A stretch of 64,000 nucleotides of DNA from Limnomonas spitsbergensis (lineage: Eukaryota; Chlorophyta; Chlorophyceae; Chlamydomonadales), in contig JAYJMM010000114.1 of the NCBI GenBank assembly GCA_037349105.1, positions 2,781,501-2,845,500 of the forward strand, in the 5' to 3' direction. The position numbers and the translations under genes are program-made. Positions 46,201 through 56,000 of this stretch are shown one piece after another. Within the stretch, counting starts at the first letter, position 1, and each line of letters opens with the position of its first letter. The notes under the pieces were generated by a model. The model searched no databases, was not told the DNA's origin, and worked only from the letters and a program-made list of their open reading frames with translations.

Positions 46201-48365
46201 TCTTCCTCAGATATTAGGTCAGCCCACGGCTTTCCCACCGGTACAGCTGACTTTTCCTGTGGTTCTTTGCTGCTCTGCGGGGCCTGCCTGGTCACAGCAG
46301 GCTTGATCTCAGCTCCCTCGCGCTTGATCTCTGCATCAATGGCCTCAGCCGGGTCCGCACCCGGCTCCAGCCCCCTCTGGATGTTGGCATCCATGAGGTG
46401 CTCACATGCACTGTCGCTGTGCTCGCACTCGAACCCGCAGAACATGCATACTCTTCCGGGGTAATACCTCATGGCCTGACGCATGGCATTGCGGGTGTCC
46501 ATCTGCTGCTGACGGTCACCTGTTGCGCAATCCTCCCAGAGCCTGGCCAGCTCCACATCTGCAGGCACCGCAGCAGGGAATGCTACCAGGCACACATTCC
46601 TGCTGCTGCTGTTGTTCACGGGTGCTGGCACCGGAGACCTGCTGCTCCTAGCTTCATCCACGTCACTGTCAGCTGCCCTGTCTTGTGGCAACAGCGTCTG
46701 CAGTTTCTTTGCCAAGCGACGCTTCATCATCCTCAGCTGCCTGGTCATTCTCATCTGCCAGGCAATCCCTGGCTGCCTGGCCATCCACAGCTGCCTGGCC
46801 ATTCCTTTGAGCTTCTGCTGGTACCAGTTCACCTTTTCCCTCAGCATGGGTATGGAGATTCCCTGCTCCTCTGACCCCTCAGGATTCTCTGCCGCCTCCA
46901 GCTGTTTGCTGGCCTGCTGGGCCGCCCCTGGTTCTGATATTGGCACCTGGACCCCTCCTGGAGCTGCTGCCACTGGTGGTGTGACAGGCCTTTCCTCTTC
47001 TGGCTGGTGCATCTGCACCGGCACCGGCGCCTGCCTGTGCTCGTGGTCCTCAACCTCACTTGGGCCAACTGGTTCCTCAGCCACCTTTTGGTTTAGCTTC
47101 TGCTCCCACGGATGCAGTTGGTCCGGCTCGCAGCCGCCGGCCACCACAGGTGTCACCTGGGCTGCCTCCCTCGACAAACACAAACGTGACGCCTGCACCT
47201 GCAGTTGGCCTGGCTCACAGCCACCGATCCCTACAGGTGTCACATGAATTGCCTCCCTCTGCAAGCACCGTCGTGACGCCTGCAACTGCAGTTGGCCTGG
47301 CTCACAGCCACCTGCCACCCCAGGTGTCACAGGAACGTCCTCCATCTGAAAACACAGCCGTGACGCCTGCACCTGCAGTTGGCACGGCTCGTGGCCATCA
47401 GTCACCACAGGTGTCACAGGAACTGCCTCTCTCTGCAAACACAGGCGTGACGCCTGCACCTGCAGTTGGCATGGCTCGCAGCCACCGATCCCTACAGGTG
47501 TCACAGGAACCGCCTCTCTCTGCAAACCCAGCCGTGACGCCTGCACCTGCAGTTGGCTTGGCTCGCAGCCACCAGCCACCACAGTTTTCACAGGAACTGC
47601 CTCCTTCTGCAAACACAGCCGTGATGCCTGCACCTGCAGTTGGTCTGGCTCGCAGCCACCGATCCCTACAGGTGTCACAGGAACTGCCTTTCTCTGCAAA
47701 CACAGCCTTGACGCCTGCACCTGCAGTTGGTCTGGCTCACAGCCACCGATCCCGACAGGTGTCACAGGAACTGCCTCCATCTGCAAACCCAGCCGTGACG
47801 CCTGCACATACAGTTGGCTTGGCTCGCAGCCACCGGTCACTGGTTTGGGTGAAAAAGCATTCCCTATTGGAACACAGTTGATCAGGTGCAGCTGCTCGCT
47901 AGCTACCGGGCTATCCTGCCTGGGTGGGCCGGCACTCTCTGCCGTAATACAGTTGATCAGGTGCAGCTGCTCGCTAGCTACCAGGCTATCCTGCCTGGGT
48001 GGGCCGGCACTCTCTGCCGTAATACAGTTGATCAGGTGCAGCTGCTCGCTAGCTACCAGGCTATCCTGCCTGGGTGGGCCGGCACTCTCTGCCGTAATAC
48101 AGTTGATCAGGTGCCTGGGACTTGGCTCACTGTCACTGCTGAGGATATCAAACATGGACCAGCCGTTGGGGGACACCTGATTACCTGGCTGCTCCATACA
48201 CCTGGTCAATGCCTCCAAGGGTGCGCGCTGCTGGGGCACAGCCAGACTGCTTAACCCCGCCTGCTCTGCGTCACACACACTTTTCCACTCTCCAGTGGCC
48301 CACTGCCCTAGCCTGTTCCACCCTATTGGCTGAGTCAGATCCTCCTTCCTTTTACTGGGGGCCAT
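43260..48365 (-). CDS. Giant Gag-like protein of the split-direct-repeat element
   Basis: Single 1701-codon frame from ATG (MAPSKRKEDL). Approximate layout: a Trp motif IGWNRLGQWAT...WKSVC at 14-31; three 25-aa repeats (HLINCITAESAGPPRQDS...) at 85-159; about nine 29-aa repeats (QASRLCLQREAVPVTP type) at ~175-430; a Cys/His cluster CMFCGFECEHSDSAC at ~640-655; a second Trp motif IGWAGILQWAT...WKQVC near 830; seven ~20-aa Gln/Pro/Arg repeats (QSQEPPRGQAD) at ~1100-1230; a Ser/Arg/Gly region at ~1300-1340; CQACGYWGSHN near 1400; a capsid-like helical region at ~1420-1620 with EETVEAFAHRVLSTAE and MFYEGLPVATRVKLSKFM, resembling retrotransposon Gag; and an acidic tail. No protease, RT or integrase motif. 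Gag identity rests on the capsid-like segment and context; the size is far above typical Gag. Confidence 0.65.
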   Translation of the reverse strand: MAPSKRKEDLTQPIGWNRLGQWATGEWKSVCDAEQAGLSSLAVPQQRAPLEALTRCMEQPGNQVSPNGWSMFDILSSDSEPSPRHLINCITAESAGPPRQDSLVASEQLHLINCITAESAGPPRQDSLVASEQLHLINCITAESAGPPRQDSPVASEQLHLINCVPIGNAFSPKPVTGGCEPSQLYVQASRLGLQMEAVPVTPVGIGGCEPDQLQVQASRLCLQRKAVPVTPVGIGGCEPDQLQVQASRLCLQKEAVPVKTVVAGGCEPSQLQVQASRLGLQREAVPVTPVGIGGCEPCQLQVQASRLCLQREAVPVTPVVTDGHEPCQLQVQASRLCFQMEDVPVTPGVAGGCEPGQLQLQASRRCLQREAIHVTPVGIGGCEPGQLQVQASRLCLSREAAQVTPVVAGGCEPDQLHPWEQKLNQKVAEEPVGPSEVEDHEHRQAPVPVQMHQPEEERPVTPPVAAAPGGVQVPISEPGAAQQASKQLEAAENPEGSEEQGISIPMLREKVNWYQQKLKGMARQLWMARQPGIAWQMRMTRQLRMMKRRLAKKLQTLLPQDRAADSDVDEARSSRSPVPAPVNNSSSRNVCLVAFPAAVPADVELARLWEDCATGDRQQQMDTRNAMRQAMRYYPGRVCMFCGFECEHSDSACEHLMDANIQRGLEPGADPAEAIDAEIKREGAEIKPAVTRQAPQSSKEPQEKSAVPVGKPWADLISEEELPDPIQEEKGRQPVTGLRPRQPMRPRRVPVQRGAGSTVYGTPLSKFTPSVGRPVQTPKEGSSSQMRAGGSHKEILRGFYQGTAQAQDTRPREPERSGTGGVVCGNEESEGPIGWAGILQWATDMWKQVCSRTFLHFQDQVTTIEEFKAHHLRGWATKAMLGIPHTGQDRATLLSALGQVSKGRAGREAALAVKAFADEWCNEVTGNQVEPGSEPEDEEDQVWEGFETAGQRPKELREVQRWQQQARTAPTLRSEVFEVSSEPSLRGRPRGREEPRASSPAASERAELTSRSLARMAEQGVATRRANRQESYALLRIIEDKENTCQETQVDYIKESLRKRQEGAARGTQQDEPAGSVRSSGPRRQETRGKTQSDSYARNYTGGTQPGRQNQGQPRRQASGEEQQYWQSQEMPREQADSREQPNRQSQEPPRGQADSWEQPKRQGQEPPRGQADSWEQPRQQSQEPPRGQAYGKEQSSWQSQEPPRGQADGKKQPNWQSQEPPRGPAEYGRRTQPGGPSQKPHRGQAESGRGSQPRESGPEERKSREEADQPPPERGRGSASGAGRQSSGGGQAQDGAGRRNSQYQRSRSPSGGDSSGSGSDSSLDESGSSGADRRGPRARRESSDQEMKRLDREQARMNMQLLQQMVLQLAGVAKYTKIPAIQGNVPVLDMSHPGAVAAKKYCQACGYWGSHNRLALSDEPPALAVVAGEIVGSCQSPSAMAMLVRSLARLWNNKPASVGPLMVAIRAAPHAGDRATKEVERIRGQWAAPAEEQFCEVSLLTLWIRVVKEEVGKPTSDERSAITNLKLGVTTTLDPEVKPEETVEAFAHRVLSTAELLHISRDAVDYFGRRHSVSHMFYEGLPVATRVKLSKFMITVPGYLCMTDEEQITVLTQQVVLWEKFALEMGDLMVTDHRPTAEEENEMEEAEEENEMEEEEEADEEEEAREASWRERLFGERYSLDEEKPMSPSERSIDGPRWR

Positions 48366-48820
48366 TCCGCAGTGGCGGCTTTTGCTCCACCCACCGCCTG
48401 CAGATCTGCAGGTTTCCTGATCACCTGACTTCCACCACGGGGCATCGTCCCGTTCTCCTTTTTAACGCACTGCGCAGCACTTGCCACTCTCATTAGCCTC
48501 TTCTGCGTCGCGTATTCTGGCCCACTGCCTAGGTCTCTTGCTCTCCCGCACTCTGTTGCCCCCTCTGGGGCTGCCGAGGTGCCTGCCCCTTGATCACCGT
48601 GATCGGGCTTGTTCTTGACTCGTTGCGCGGCTCCTGCCCCACTGGGCAAGTCCTGCTCTGGTGCGCCTTCTGGACCACTGTCCCGACTTGCGCCACTGGT
48701 CTGCGACACCTCAACGGGCCAAGCTTGATCTGCACTGGGCACCTTGCACCCCAAAGCTGCGGGATCCTCGATCCCTGCTAGCCCGCGAGAAATACGCGTC
48801 GGTTCTCCCTCAAGCGCCAT
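48335..48820 (-). CDS. Small upstream ORF overlapping the Gag start
   Basis: 161-codon frame upstream of the Gag ORF and overlapping its first 31 bases in another frame. Composition is Gly/Ala/Pro/Glu-rich with a Lys-rich piece (VKKENG); no domain. It could be the element's first ORF, with Gag reached by reinitiation or frameshift, or chance openness in GC-rich leader sequence. There is no splice evidence either way. Confidence 0.35.
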   Translation of the reverse strand: MALEGEPTRISRGLAGIEDPAALGCKVPSADQAWPVEVSQTSGASRDSGPEGAPEQDLPSGAGAAQRVKNKPDHGDQGAGTSAAPEGATECGRARDLGSGPEYATQKRLMRVASAAQCVKKENGTMPRGGSQVIRKPADLQAVGGAKAATAEWPPVKGRRI

Positions 48821-49238
48821 CTGCTGCTCTGAGTCCAGGCCCTGCCTTTCAGTTCACACAGTTCACACAGTTCTGGGCCACTGAAATCTCAGCCTCAGCA
48901 ATCCATTGATCACTGATCCTTAGATCCACTTCTGTCAACACTTGGGAATTTGCACTCCACCACAAAGGTAAGTCCAGGTGCACAGGCACTATCAACTGGG
49001 TTTATAACTCCACAGCCTGATCTTCAAGCTACGTCTGCTTCTGGGTTGCCACGCCCAGCGCAAGCAGGGATTGGCTTGGAATATCTATGAGAAATCCTCT
49101 GCTCAGTGATTTCTAGCTGTCCAAGGCAGATCCGCTGTCTCAAAAAGAAATTCCAAGCTCCACAGCACATACACCTTTAGCAGGATTTGTTGGGTCAGGC
49201 TGATAAGGCAAGATCCACTTCGTTCCTTTTAAGTGGAC

Positions 49239-49883
49239 ACGAGAGGTTTGCTTCAGGTCCGTGGCGGACTTCTTCCCCACATAGTGGCGGACGCCTACGG
49301 GCGGACTCAGTGACTACACACTGGCCGCGGATGCGCAGCGCGTTAAGCTGTGGCTGGAACTTCTAGATGACAGACACGGAGCTGGTCACTTGTAAAGCTT
49401 AACTGCTGGCCCTTCAGATAGCTGATCTGTCGGGTCGCTGAGTCACTCACCGCGTGAAGCGGGGGATGTCGTAGCCGTAGACTGCGGGCGGTGTCCCAGG
49501 TCGGGCTGGGCATCTAGCAGAGGATGACTAGGTTGCTATGTCGGCTCTGAGGCTGAAACTGGCTTGATCGTCTTCGTGCCTTCGTGGTACTGGCGTTATT
49601 GGTATTCACAGGGTATATCTTGGGATGATAGCCGTTGCTGATTACAATTAGAGGCCTGTCCACTTAAAAGGAACGAAGTAAGTGTCAAGCGTGCAAGCCG
49701 GGATTCAAAGGTCCCGGAAAGCCCTATTTACTGAGTACGGGAAATCTGCTACACTTCACACTTAAGCGGGATTCTGGGTCTCAGTTCAAATCCGGAGACT
49801 CCGCAGATAAGCTGCGGAGGCTCCGCGGCCGCTAACTGCGGTCTAAACGGTTCTGTCACGTATACGGTAATATACTGTGACAG
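49239..49883 (-). repeat. Split direct repeat A1
   Basis: 645 bp copy of A2 at the element's 5' end (minus orientation), 419 bp beyond the upstream 161-codon frame. Confidence 0.85.
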
Positions 49884-50108
49884 TCCACTTATCAGCCTAA
49901 TTAAAGCACCTCACATGCTACTAAATAGCCTACATGATACTCAACCTGCCAATCAACGTATGCCTGATAAGTAGGAAATGTCACTACTTATCAACATCCG
50001 CCACCCTGATAATTACGTTGATCACCCCCTCAGCCCCATACGTGTTCAGTCAGAAATCAACCCCAATTGGCTGATAAACAGGGGAAGGTCTGTCATAGTG
50101 TCAACTGC
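49884..50108. other. Right flank of the element, no gene
   Basis: AT-rich flank with CTTATCA, TGATAAG, ATCAACGT and TTGATCA words mirroring those left of the insertion (40855-40905), which suggests that the retroelement landed inside an older repeat. Confidence 0.35.
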
Positions 50109-52928
50109 TCAAGAGGCACACCACATGGCCTTGCTGTGAACGCACAAGGATGCAGACCCACATGCCTGTACGAGAAACTTCAACTGCCGGTCCATTGTCT
50201 TTGAAATAGACCTGGAGTGCGTTGACAACACTCGCAACTTCTCGATTGTGTTGTCTTGTTTTGAAGAACCTCTTTTTCGGCCCGGCTCGGGCGGGGTGTC
50301 AGCTGGCGGATCGTGGTCCTTGGAACCGTTTGTGCTCGAAACCTGTAGTGCACATATGGGACGAGCACAATATATTGAGACTGGGGACAATGCACGTAAA
50401 CACAAATGGCCTTGAATGGTAGAGATCAAAGGCACTCTGCTTGTTTGCTGATTGCCCCGTTCTAGTTTTGTTTGACATTTTTGGGTCCTTAGCAGAAATC
50501 CCCTTTCTGGGTGCAACACACACCAAGGCATACAAACACTCAACCCACACTCATTTAGCTCAGAAATCCTGCCTTTCGTACCACCTTCCATGTTATCTTA
50601 CTCTCTTCTTCATTCACTAAACAGCACTTCCGCCTTGTCTCAAGACTCACTCCATATGTTATGCCTTCTTATCTCCCTTTGTGCTGTGTGCTGATCCTAA
50701 ATCACACGTGCCCAACTTATCAAGGCAGGCTACCCACCCATCCATTCAACACCCCATATACATATATTTCGGCACTCACGTGCATGCCCACCCAGTGACC
50801 CTCCGCATCCACCATCACAGCTCCACTGTCCCCTTCGAAACCCGAGCCTGTGGTGTCGAAGATGCTGTCCTCTTCGCCATCGCCAACCCTGCGTGTGAAA
50901 AGTGCACGCCCATGATTGAGGTGCGTGGAGTCATGACATGCTGCAGGAAAATACTTCACCAAGATACACGCTACATATCAAGCAACCTTCAGATAGTATT
51001 CCGTGACGTTGGACCATCGTGGGTAGGATAATCTACAGCCAAAAATAGCCAATTAGACCCCCAACCCGAACTGACTTCTACAAATGTACCCAAGCATGCT
51101 TGGGTACATTGGCAGCCTTAGGCCAGATTGAAGTGTGGTTCAAACATAGCTGACATGTAGCCAAACCCTGCTAAACAAAACCTGGTTGCATGCAAGGTCA
51201 ACACAATGTAACACTGGGCTCCAAAGAGTAATCATCGTTAAGCCTTGTGCCCAACAAATGGGTTGCACAGTTAGAAACCGTACCCTACAAATGGGTTGCA
51301 CAGTTAGAAACCGTACCCTACAAATGGGTTGCACAGTTAGAAACTGTACCCTACAAATCTTCCTTCACCTTACAAACCGGGCCGACAAGACACAACATGC
51401 CAAACTTAACAACTACCTCCAGCATGCTGCTTATGACAACATTTGCAAGTGACCTTGGAAAATAATAGGATTGTCAAGAAGGATTGGCAGCGGAAATGGT
51501 GCATGGCCATGCTGTGGAAGTGCAAGGGGCAGATGTGACGGTTTCCTGATCAACAAACGCACCCGGCAACAGACATGGTTGAGATCCGAGCGGTGAGGTA
51601 GGCTTGCTTTTTCGCCTCCATGGCCAAGTGAATGCCTCCGTCAATCCGGAAAACCACTTGGGTCTTCTTTACGCGGGAGCCCACCGGAAGGAATCGGCCC
51701 CACTCCTTGCTCGTTCCTTCTTGCCTGTGGAAATTAGAACACCACAATATGGTGTGGCAATGACCAGTATTTTCTTAGAGACCTTCAGCTACATTTCAGC
51801 TACACTCCGGAGGCCCCTGGTGTTTGCCAGGCATGCTGCTTGGGCCACCGGCCCCATGCCGGTCAAGGTTTTGGGGCCAACCGGGCCTTTGGCGGCTGCG
51901 GAGCGGCCAAAGGTGGGTTTTTCGGTACCCAGTGCCCACTAACTGAAGCATGCCACATTCTATAATTAAAAATTCTACCTTTTTCGAAGCCCAAGCCCAT
52001 GCCTAACTACAAGTCATCCATTCCCCCTCATCAGCCCACACTGCTTGAGACAAGTCCCCTCTACCCTTCCCCATCAATTTGCACTTGCTTACCCAAAGGC
52101 CGCAAGAAACACTCACCTGAGTTCAGCCACGTCTTTCTCGGCATCCAGCCTGACCAACGACAGCTCAAAGTGCTCCTTCAGGACCGCGCTGTAGACTTGC
52201 ACTTTGTCGTTAATCTGACAGAGGGACACACGACATTAGCTGAAGTCACAAGGTGTGTGTGTCCTCAAGCACATATTTCGGGATCATACATTCAGTGAGG
52301 TGTATTCAAAAGTATTTTTTCAATATCCGAAAACGATTAAGGACACCATAATTTTGCACACAGAGCTCTGCATGAGTTTATTGAACACTACATATTTCCT
52401 CATATTTCCTGCCATAATTCATATATCATGCCAGCATATAATGGGCAGAGAGAACAATGAATGTAACGGGTTTTAATATTGCAGACAAAAAAACTTAGTA
52501 TGGCCACCCACCTGCAATCCCATTAAGTTGTGCGCAACTGTCCAGGCTCGCCCTGCGCTGCCACCAAAGAATCCCATGCCAATGAAGTTGGCTGCTTGAT
52601 CCACCTCGCCACCAGGTGGTGCTTCCGAGCTCCCCGACTCGCTGCAAGCTCCGCCGTCATCGCGCTCTGTCCAGGACGGTTCTGCACATTGCGCAGCGGC
52701 GGGAGCGGAAGCGGGAGCGGCCGCCGCATCTACACATGTGGCGGACATGGCCGCTTGAGGGGAGGCTCCGCCGGGCTGTTGCAAGTTCAGCTTCTGCCTC
52801 TTATTGGGGCCGTGCTCTGCTGAAGTCACGCTGCCATGGCCTGCCGTCTGCCCAGACATCATGGCCTCATTGAAGTCAACGTTGAGGTTGCGCCCCTCCT
52901 TGCCTTGGGATTTCAAGCAAAACTGCAT
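50109..52928 (-). CDS. Trypsin-like serine protease, five exons
   Basis: Exons 52928-52512, 52214-52117, 51724-51563, 50888-50780 and 50342-50109 join with matching phases at all four introns (GT-AG) to 339 codons plus TGA. The N-terminal ~110 residues are polar, with a basic NKRQKLN cluster and an Ala-rich stretch. The protease core follows: GRAWTVAHNLMG (catalytic His), YSAVLKEHFELSLVRL and EKDVAELR (Asp of the 'D-l-A-l-L' block), then GFEGDSGAVMVDAEGHWVGM (Ser in GDSGA). A C-terminal Lys/Ser/Pro-rich tail follows. A chymotrypsin-fold hydrolase is expected; the substrate is unknown. There is no obvious signal peptide, so it is probably intracellular. Start uncertainty: TATGCAG at 52923-52929 could also be a splice acceptor, with the first exon then lying in or beyond the satellite to the right. 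Confidence 0.8.
51083..51110. repeat. Perfect 28-bp palindrome in a protease intron
   Basis: Self-complementary over all 28 bases, centred on AGCATGCT, with arms AATGTACCCA and TGGGTACATT. It lies in the intron 50889-51562; it may be a hairpin or a relic of a mobile-element end. Confidence 0.85.
51254..51358. repeat. 33-bp tandem repeat, ~3.2 units
   Basis: Three near-identical units starting ACAAATGGGTTGCACAGTTA, in the same intron as the palindrome. One C/T difference in the third unit. Confidence 0.95.
51765..51910. repeat. Dispersed GC-rich element in a protease intron
   Basis: Shares ordered words with 19790-19915 (TTCAGCTACA, CAGCTACACTCCGG, CCAGGCATGCTGCT, GGGCCTTTGGCGGC) and with 9190-9340. 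It sits in the intron between protease exons 2 and 3, with the sense-strand acceptor 40 bp away. Confidence 0.5.
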
Positions 52929-53029
52929 AGTGGGAATGCATCATATAATGTGGGTGGAATATACAGACACACAGACTACATCTGAATTGCTTGCCAGGTA
53001 AAGCCAAGTTGATGCCAGCAAACGTCCCA

Positions 53030-56000
53030 CCATGGCAGGGTCACATGGGAGTGATGCGTATCACTTCCCACCATGGCAGGGTCACATGCGAGTGCTACGT
53101 ATCACATCCCACCTAGCAGAGTCACATGGAGTGTCGTGTATCCCATCCCACCATAGCAGGGTCACATGCGAGTGCAGCGTATCACATCCCACCATAGCAG
53201 GGTCACAAGCGAGTGCAGCGTATCACATCCTACCATGGCAGGGTCACATGGGAGTGCTGCGTATCACATCCCACCATGGCAGGGTCACATGCGAGTGCTA
53301 CGTATCACATCCCACCTAGCAGAGTCACATGGAGTGTCGTGTATCCCATCCCACCATGGCAGGGTCACATGCGAGTGCAGCGCATCACATCCACCATAGC
53401 AGGGTCACATGCGAGTGCAGCGTATCACATCCCACCATGGCAGGGTCACATGCGAGTGCTGCGTATCACATCCGACCTAGCAGAGTCACATGGAGTGTCG
53501 TGTATCCCATCCCACCATAGCAGGGTCACATGCGAGTGCAGCGTATCACATCCCACCATGGCAGGGTCACATGCGAGTGCTGTGTATCACATCCTACCAT
53601 GGCAGGGTCACATGTGAGTGCTGCGTATCACATCCCACCATGGCAGGGTCACATGCGAGTGCTGTGTATCACATCCTACCATGGCAGGGTCACATGCGAG
53701 TGCTGTGTATCACATCCCACCATGGCAGGGTCACATGCGAGTGCTGCGTATCACATCCCACCATGGCAGGGTCACATGTGAGTGCTGCGTATCACATCCC
53801 ACCATGGCAGGGTCACATGCGAGTGTTGCGCATCACATCCCACCATGGCAGGGTCACATGCGAGTGTTGCGCATCACATCCCACCATGGCAGGGTCACAT
53901 GCGAGTGCTGCGTATCACATCCTACCATGGCAGGGTCACATGTGAGTGCTGCGTATCACATCCCACCATGGCAGGGTCACATGCGAGTGCTGTGTATCAC
54001 ATCCTACCATGGCAGGGTCACATGCGAGTGCTGTGTATCACATCCCACCATGGCAGGGTCACATGCGAGTGCTGCGTATCACATCCCACCATGGCAGGGT
54101 CACATGCGAGTGCAGCGTATCACATCCCACCATGGCAGGGTCACATGCGAGTGCTGCGTATCACATCCTACCATGGCAGGGTCACATGCGAGTGCGGCGC
54201 ATCACATCCACCATAGCAGGGTCACATGTGAGTGCTGCGTATCACATCCCACCATGGCAGGGTCACATGCGAGTGATGCGTATCACATCCCACCATGGCA
54301 GGGTCACATGCGAGTGCTGCGTATCACATCCCACCATGGCAGGGTCACATGCGAGTGCTGCGTATCACATCCCACCATGGCAGGGTCACATGTGAGTGCT
54401 GCGTATCACATCCCACCATGGCAGGGTCACATGCGAGTGTTGCGCATCACATCCCACCATGGCAGGGTCACATGCGAGTGTTGCGCATCACATCCCACCA
54501 TGGCAGGGTCACATGCGAGTGCTGCGTATCACATCCTACCATGGCAGGGTCACATGTGAGTGCTGCGTATCACATCCCACCATGGCAGGGTCACATGTGA
54601 GTGCTGCGTATCACATCCCACCATGGCAGGGTCACATGTGAGTGCTGCGTATCACATCCTACCATGGCAGGGTCACATGTGAGTGCTGCGTATCACATCC
54701 TACCATGGCAGGGTCACATGCGAGTGCTGCGTATCACATCCAACCATGGCAGGGTCACATGCGAGTGCTGCGTATCACATCCCACCATGGCAGGGTCACA
54801 TGCGAGTGCTGCGTATCACATCCAACCATGACAGGGTCACATGTGAGTGCTGCGTATCACATCCCACCATGGCAGGGTCACATGTGAGTGCTGCGTATCA
54901 CATCCCACCATGGCAGAGTCACATGCGAGTGCTGTGTATCACATCCCACCATGGCAGGGTCACATGCGAGTGCTGCGTATCACATCCTACCATGGCAGGG
55001 TCACATGTGAGTGCTGCGTATCACATCCTACCATGGCAGGGTCACATGCGAGTGCTGCGTATCACATCCCACCATGGCAGGGTCACATGTGAGTGCTGCG
55101 TATCACATCCCACCATGGCAGGGTCACATGTGAGTGCTGCGTATCACATCCCACCATGGCAGGGTCACATGTGAGTGCTGCGTATCACATCCCACCATGG
55201 CAGGGTCACATGCGAGTGATGCGTATCACATCCTACCATGGCAGGGTCACATGTGAGTGCTGCGTATCACATCCTACCATGGCAGGGTCACATGTGAGTG
55301 CTGCGTATCACATCCTACCATGGCAGGGTCACATGTGAGTGCTGCGTATCACATCCCACCATGGCAGGGTCACATGCGAGTGCTGCGTATCACATCCTAC
55401 CATGGCAGGGTCACATGCGAGTGCTGCGTATCACATCCCACCATGGCAGGGTCACATGCGAGTGCTGCGTATCACATCCTACCATGGCAGGGTCACATGT
55501 GAGTGCTGCGTATCACATCCCACCATGGCAGGGTCACATGTGAGTGCTGCATATCACATCCCACCATGGCAGGGTCACATGTGAGTGCTGCGTATCACAT
55601 CCTACCATGGCAGGGTCACATGTGAGTGCTGCGTATCACATCCTACCATGGCAGGGTCACATGCGAGTGCTGCGTATCATAACCCACCATGGCAGGGTCA
55701 CATGCGAGTGCTGCGTATCACATCCTACCATGGCAGGGTCACATGTGAGTGCTGCGTATCACATCCCACCATGGCAGGGTCACATGCGAGTGCTGCGTAT
55801 CACATCCCACCATGGCAGGGTCACATGCGAGTGCTGCGTATCACATCCCACCATGGCAGGTTCACATGCGAGTGCTGCGTATCACATCCTACCATGGCAG
55901 GGTCACATGCGAGTGCTGCGTATCACATCCCACCATGGCTGGGTCACATGCGAGTGCTGCGTATCACATCCCACCATGGCAGGGTCACATGCGAGTGCTG

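Larger units (their letters stand above)
40915..49883 (-). mobile_element. Non-autonomous DIRS/PAT-type retroelement with split direct repeats
   Basis: On the minus strand the order is A1 (49883-49239, 645 bp), internal region with a giant Gag-like ORF, B1 (42045-41803, 243 bp), A2 (41802-41158, 645 bp), B2 (41157-40915, 243 bp). A1/A2 and B1/B2 have identical lengths and differ at only a few bases. A1-ORF-B1-A2-B2 is the split-direct-repeat design of PAT and Volvox Kangaroo (tyrosine-recombinase retrotransposons). Joining the two outer ends recreates the B1/A2 junction (GACAG|CTGTC), as expected for a circular intermediate. No reverse transcriptase, RNase H, methyltransferase or tyrosine recombinase frame is seen, so it would depend on a relative. 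Alternative: TG...CA ends at 40916 and 49882 with 4-bp GTCC flanks, that is, an integrase-type element beside a deleted sibling. Confidence 0.75.

Noticed and set aside
43271..48254. Plus-strand ORFs of 60-287 codons across the Gag region
   Set aside because: Antisense shadows of the 1701-codon minus-strand frame, created by its GC-rich repeats.
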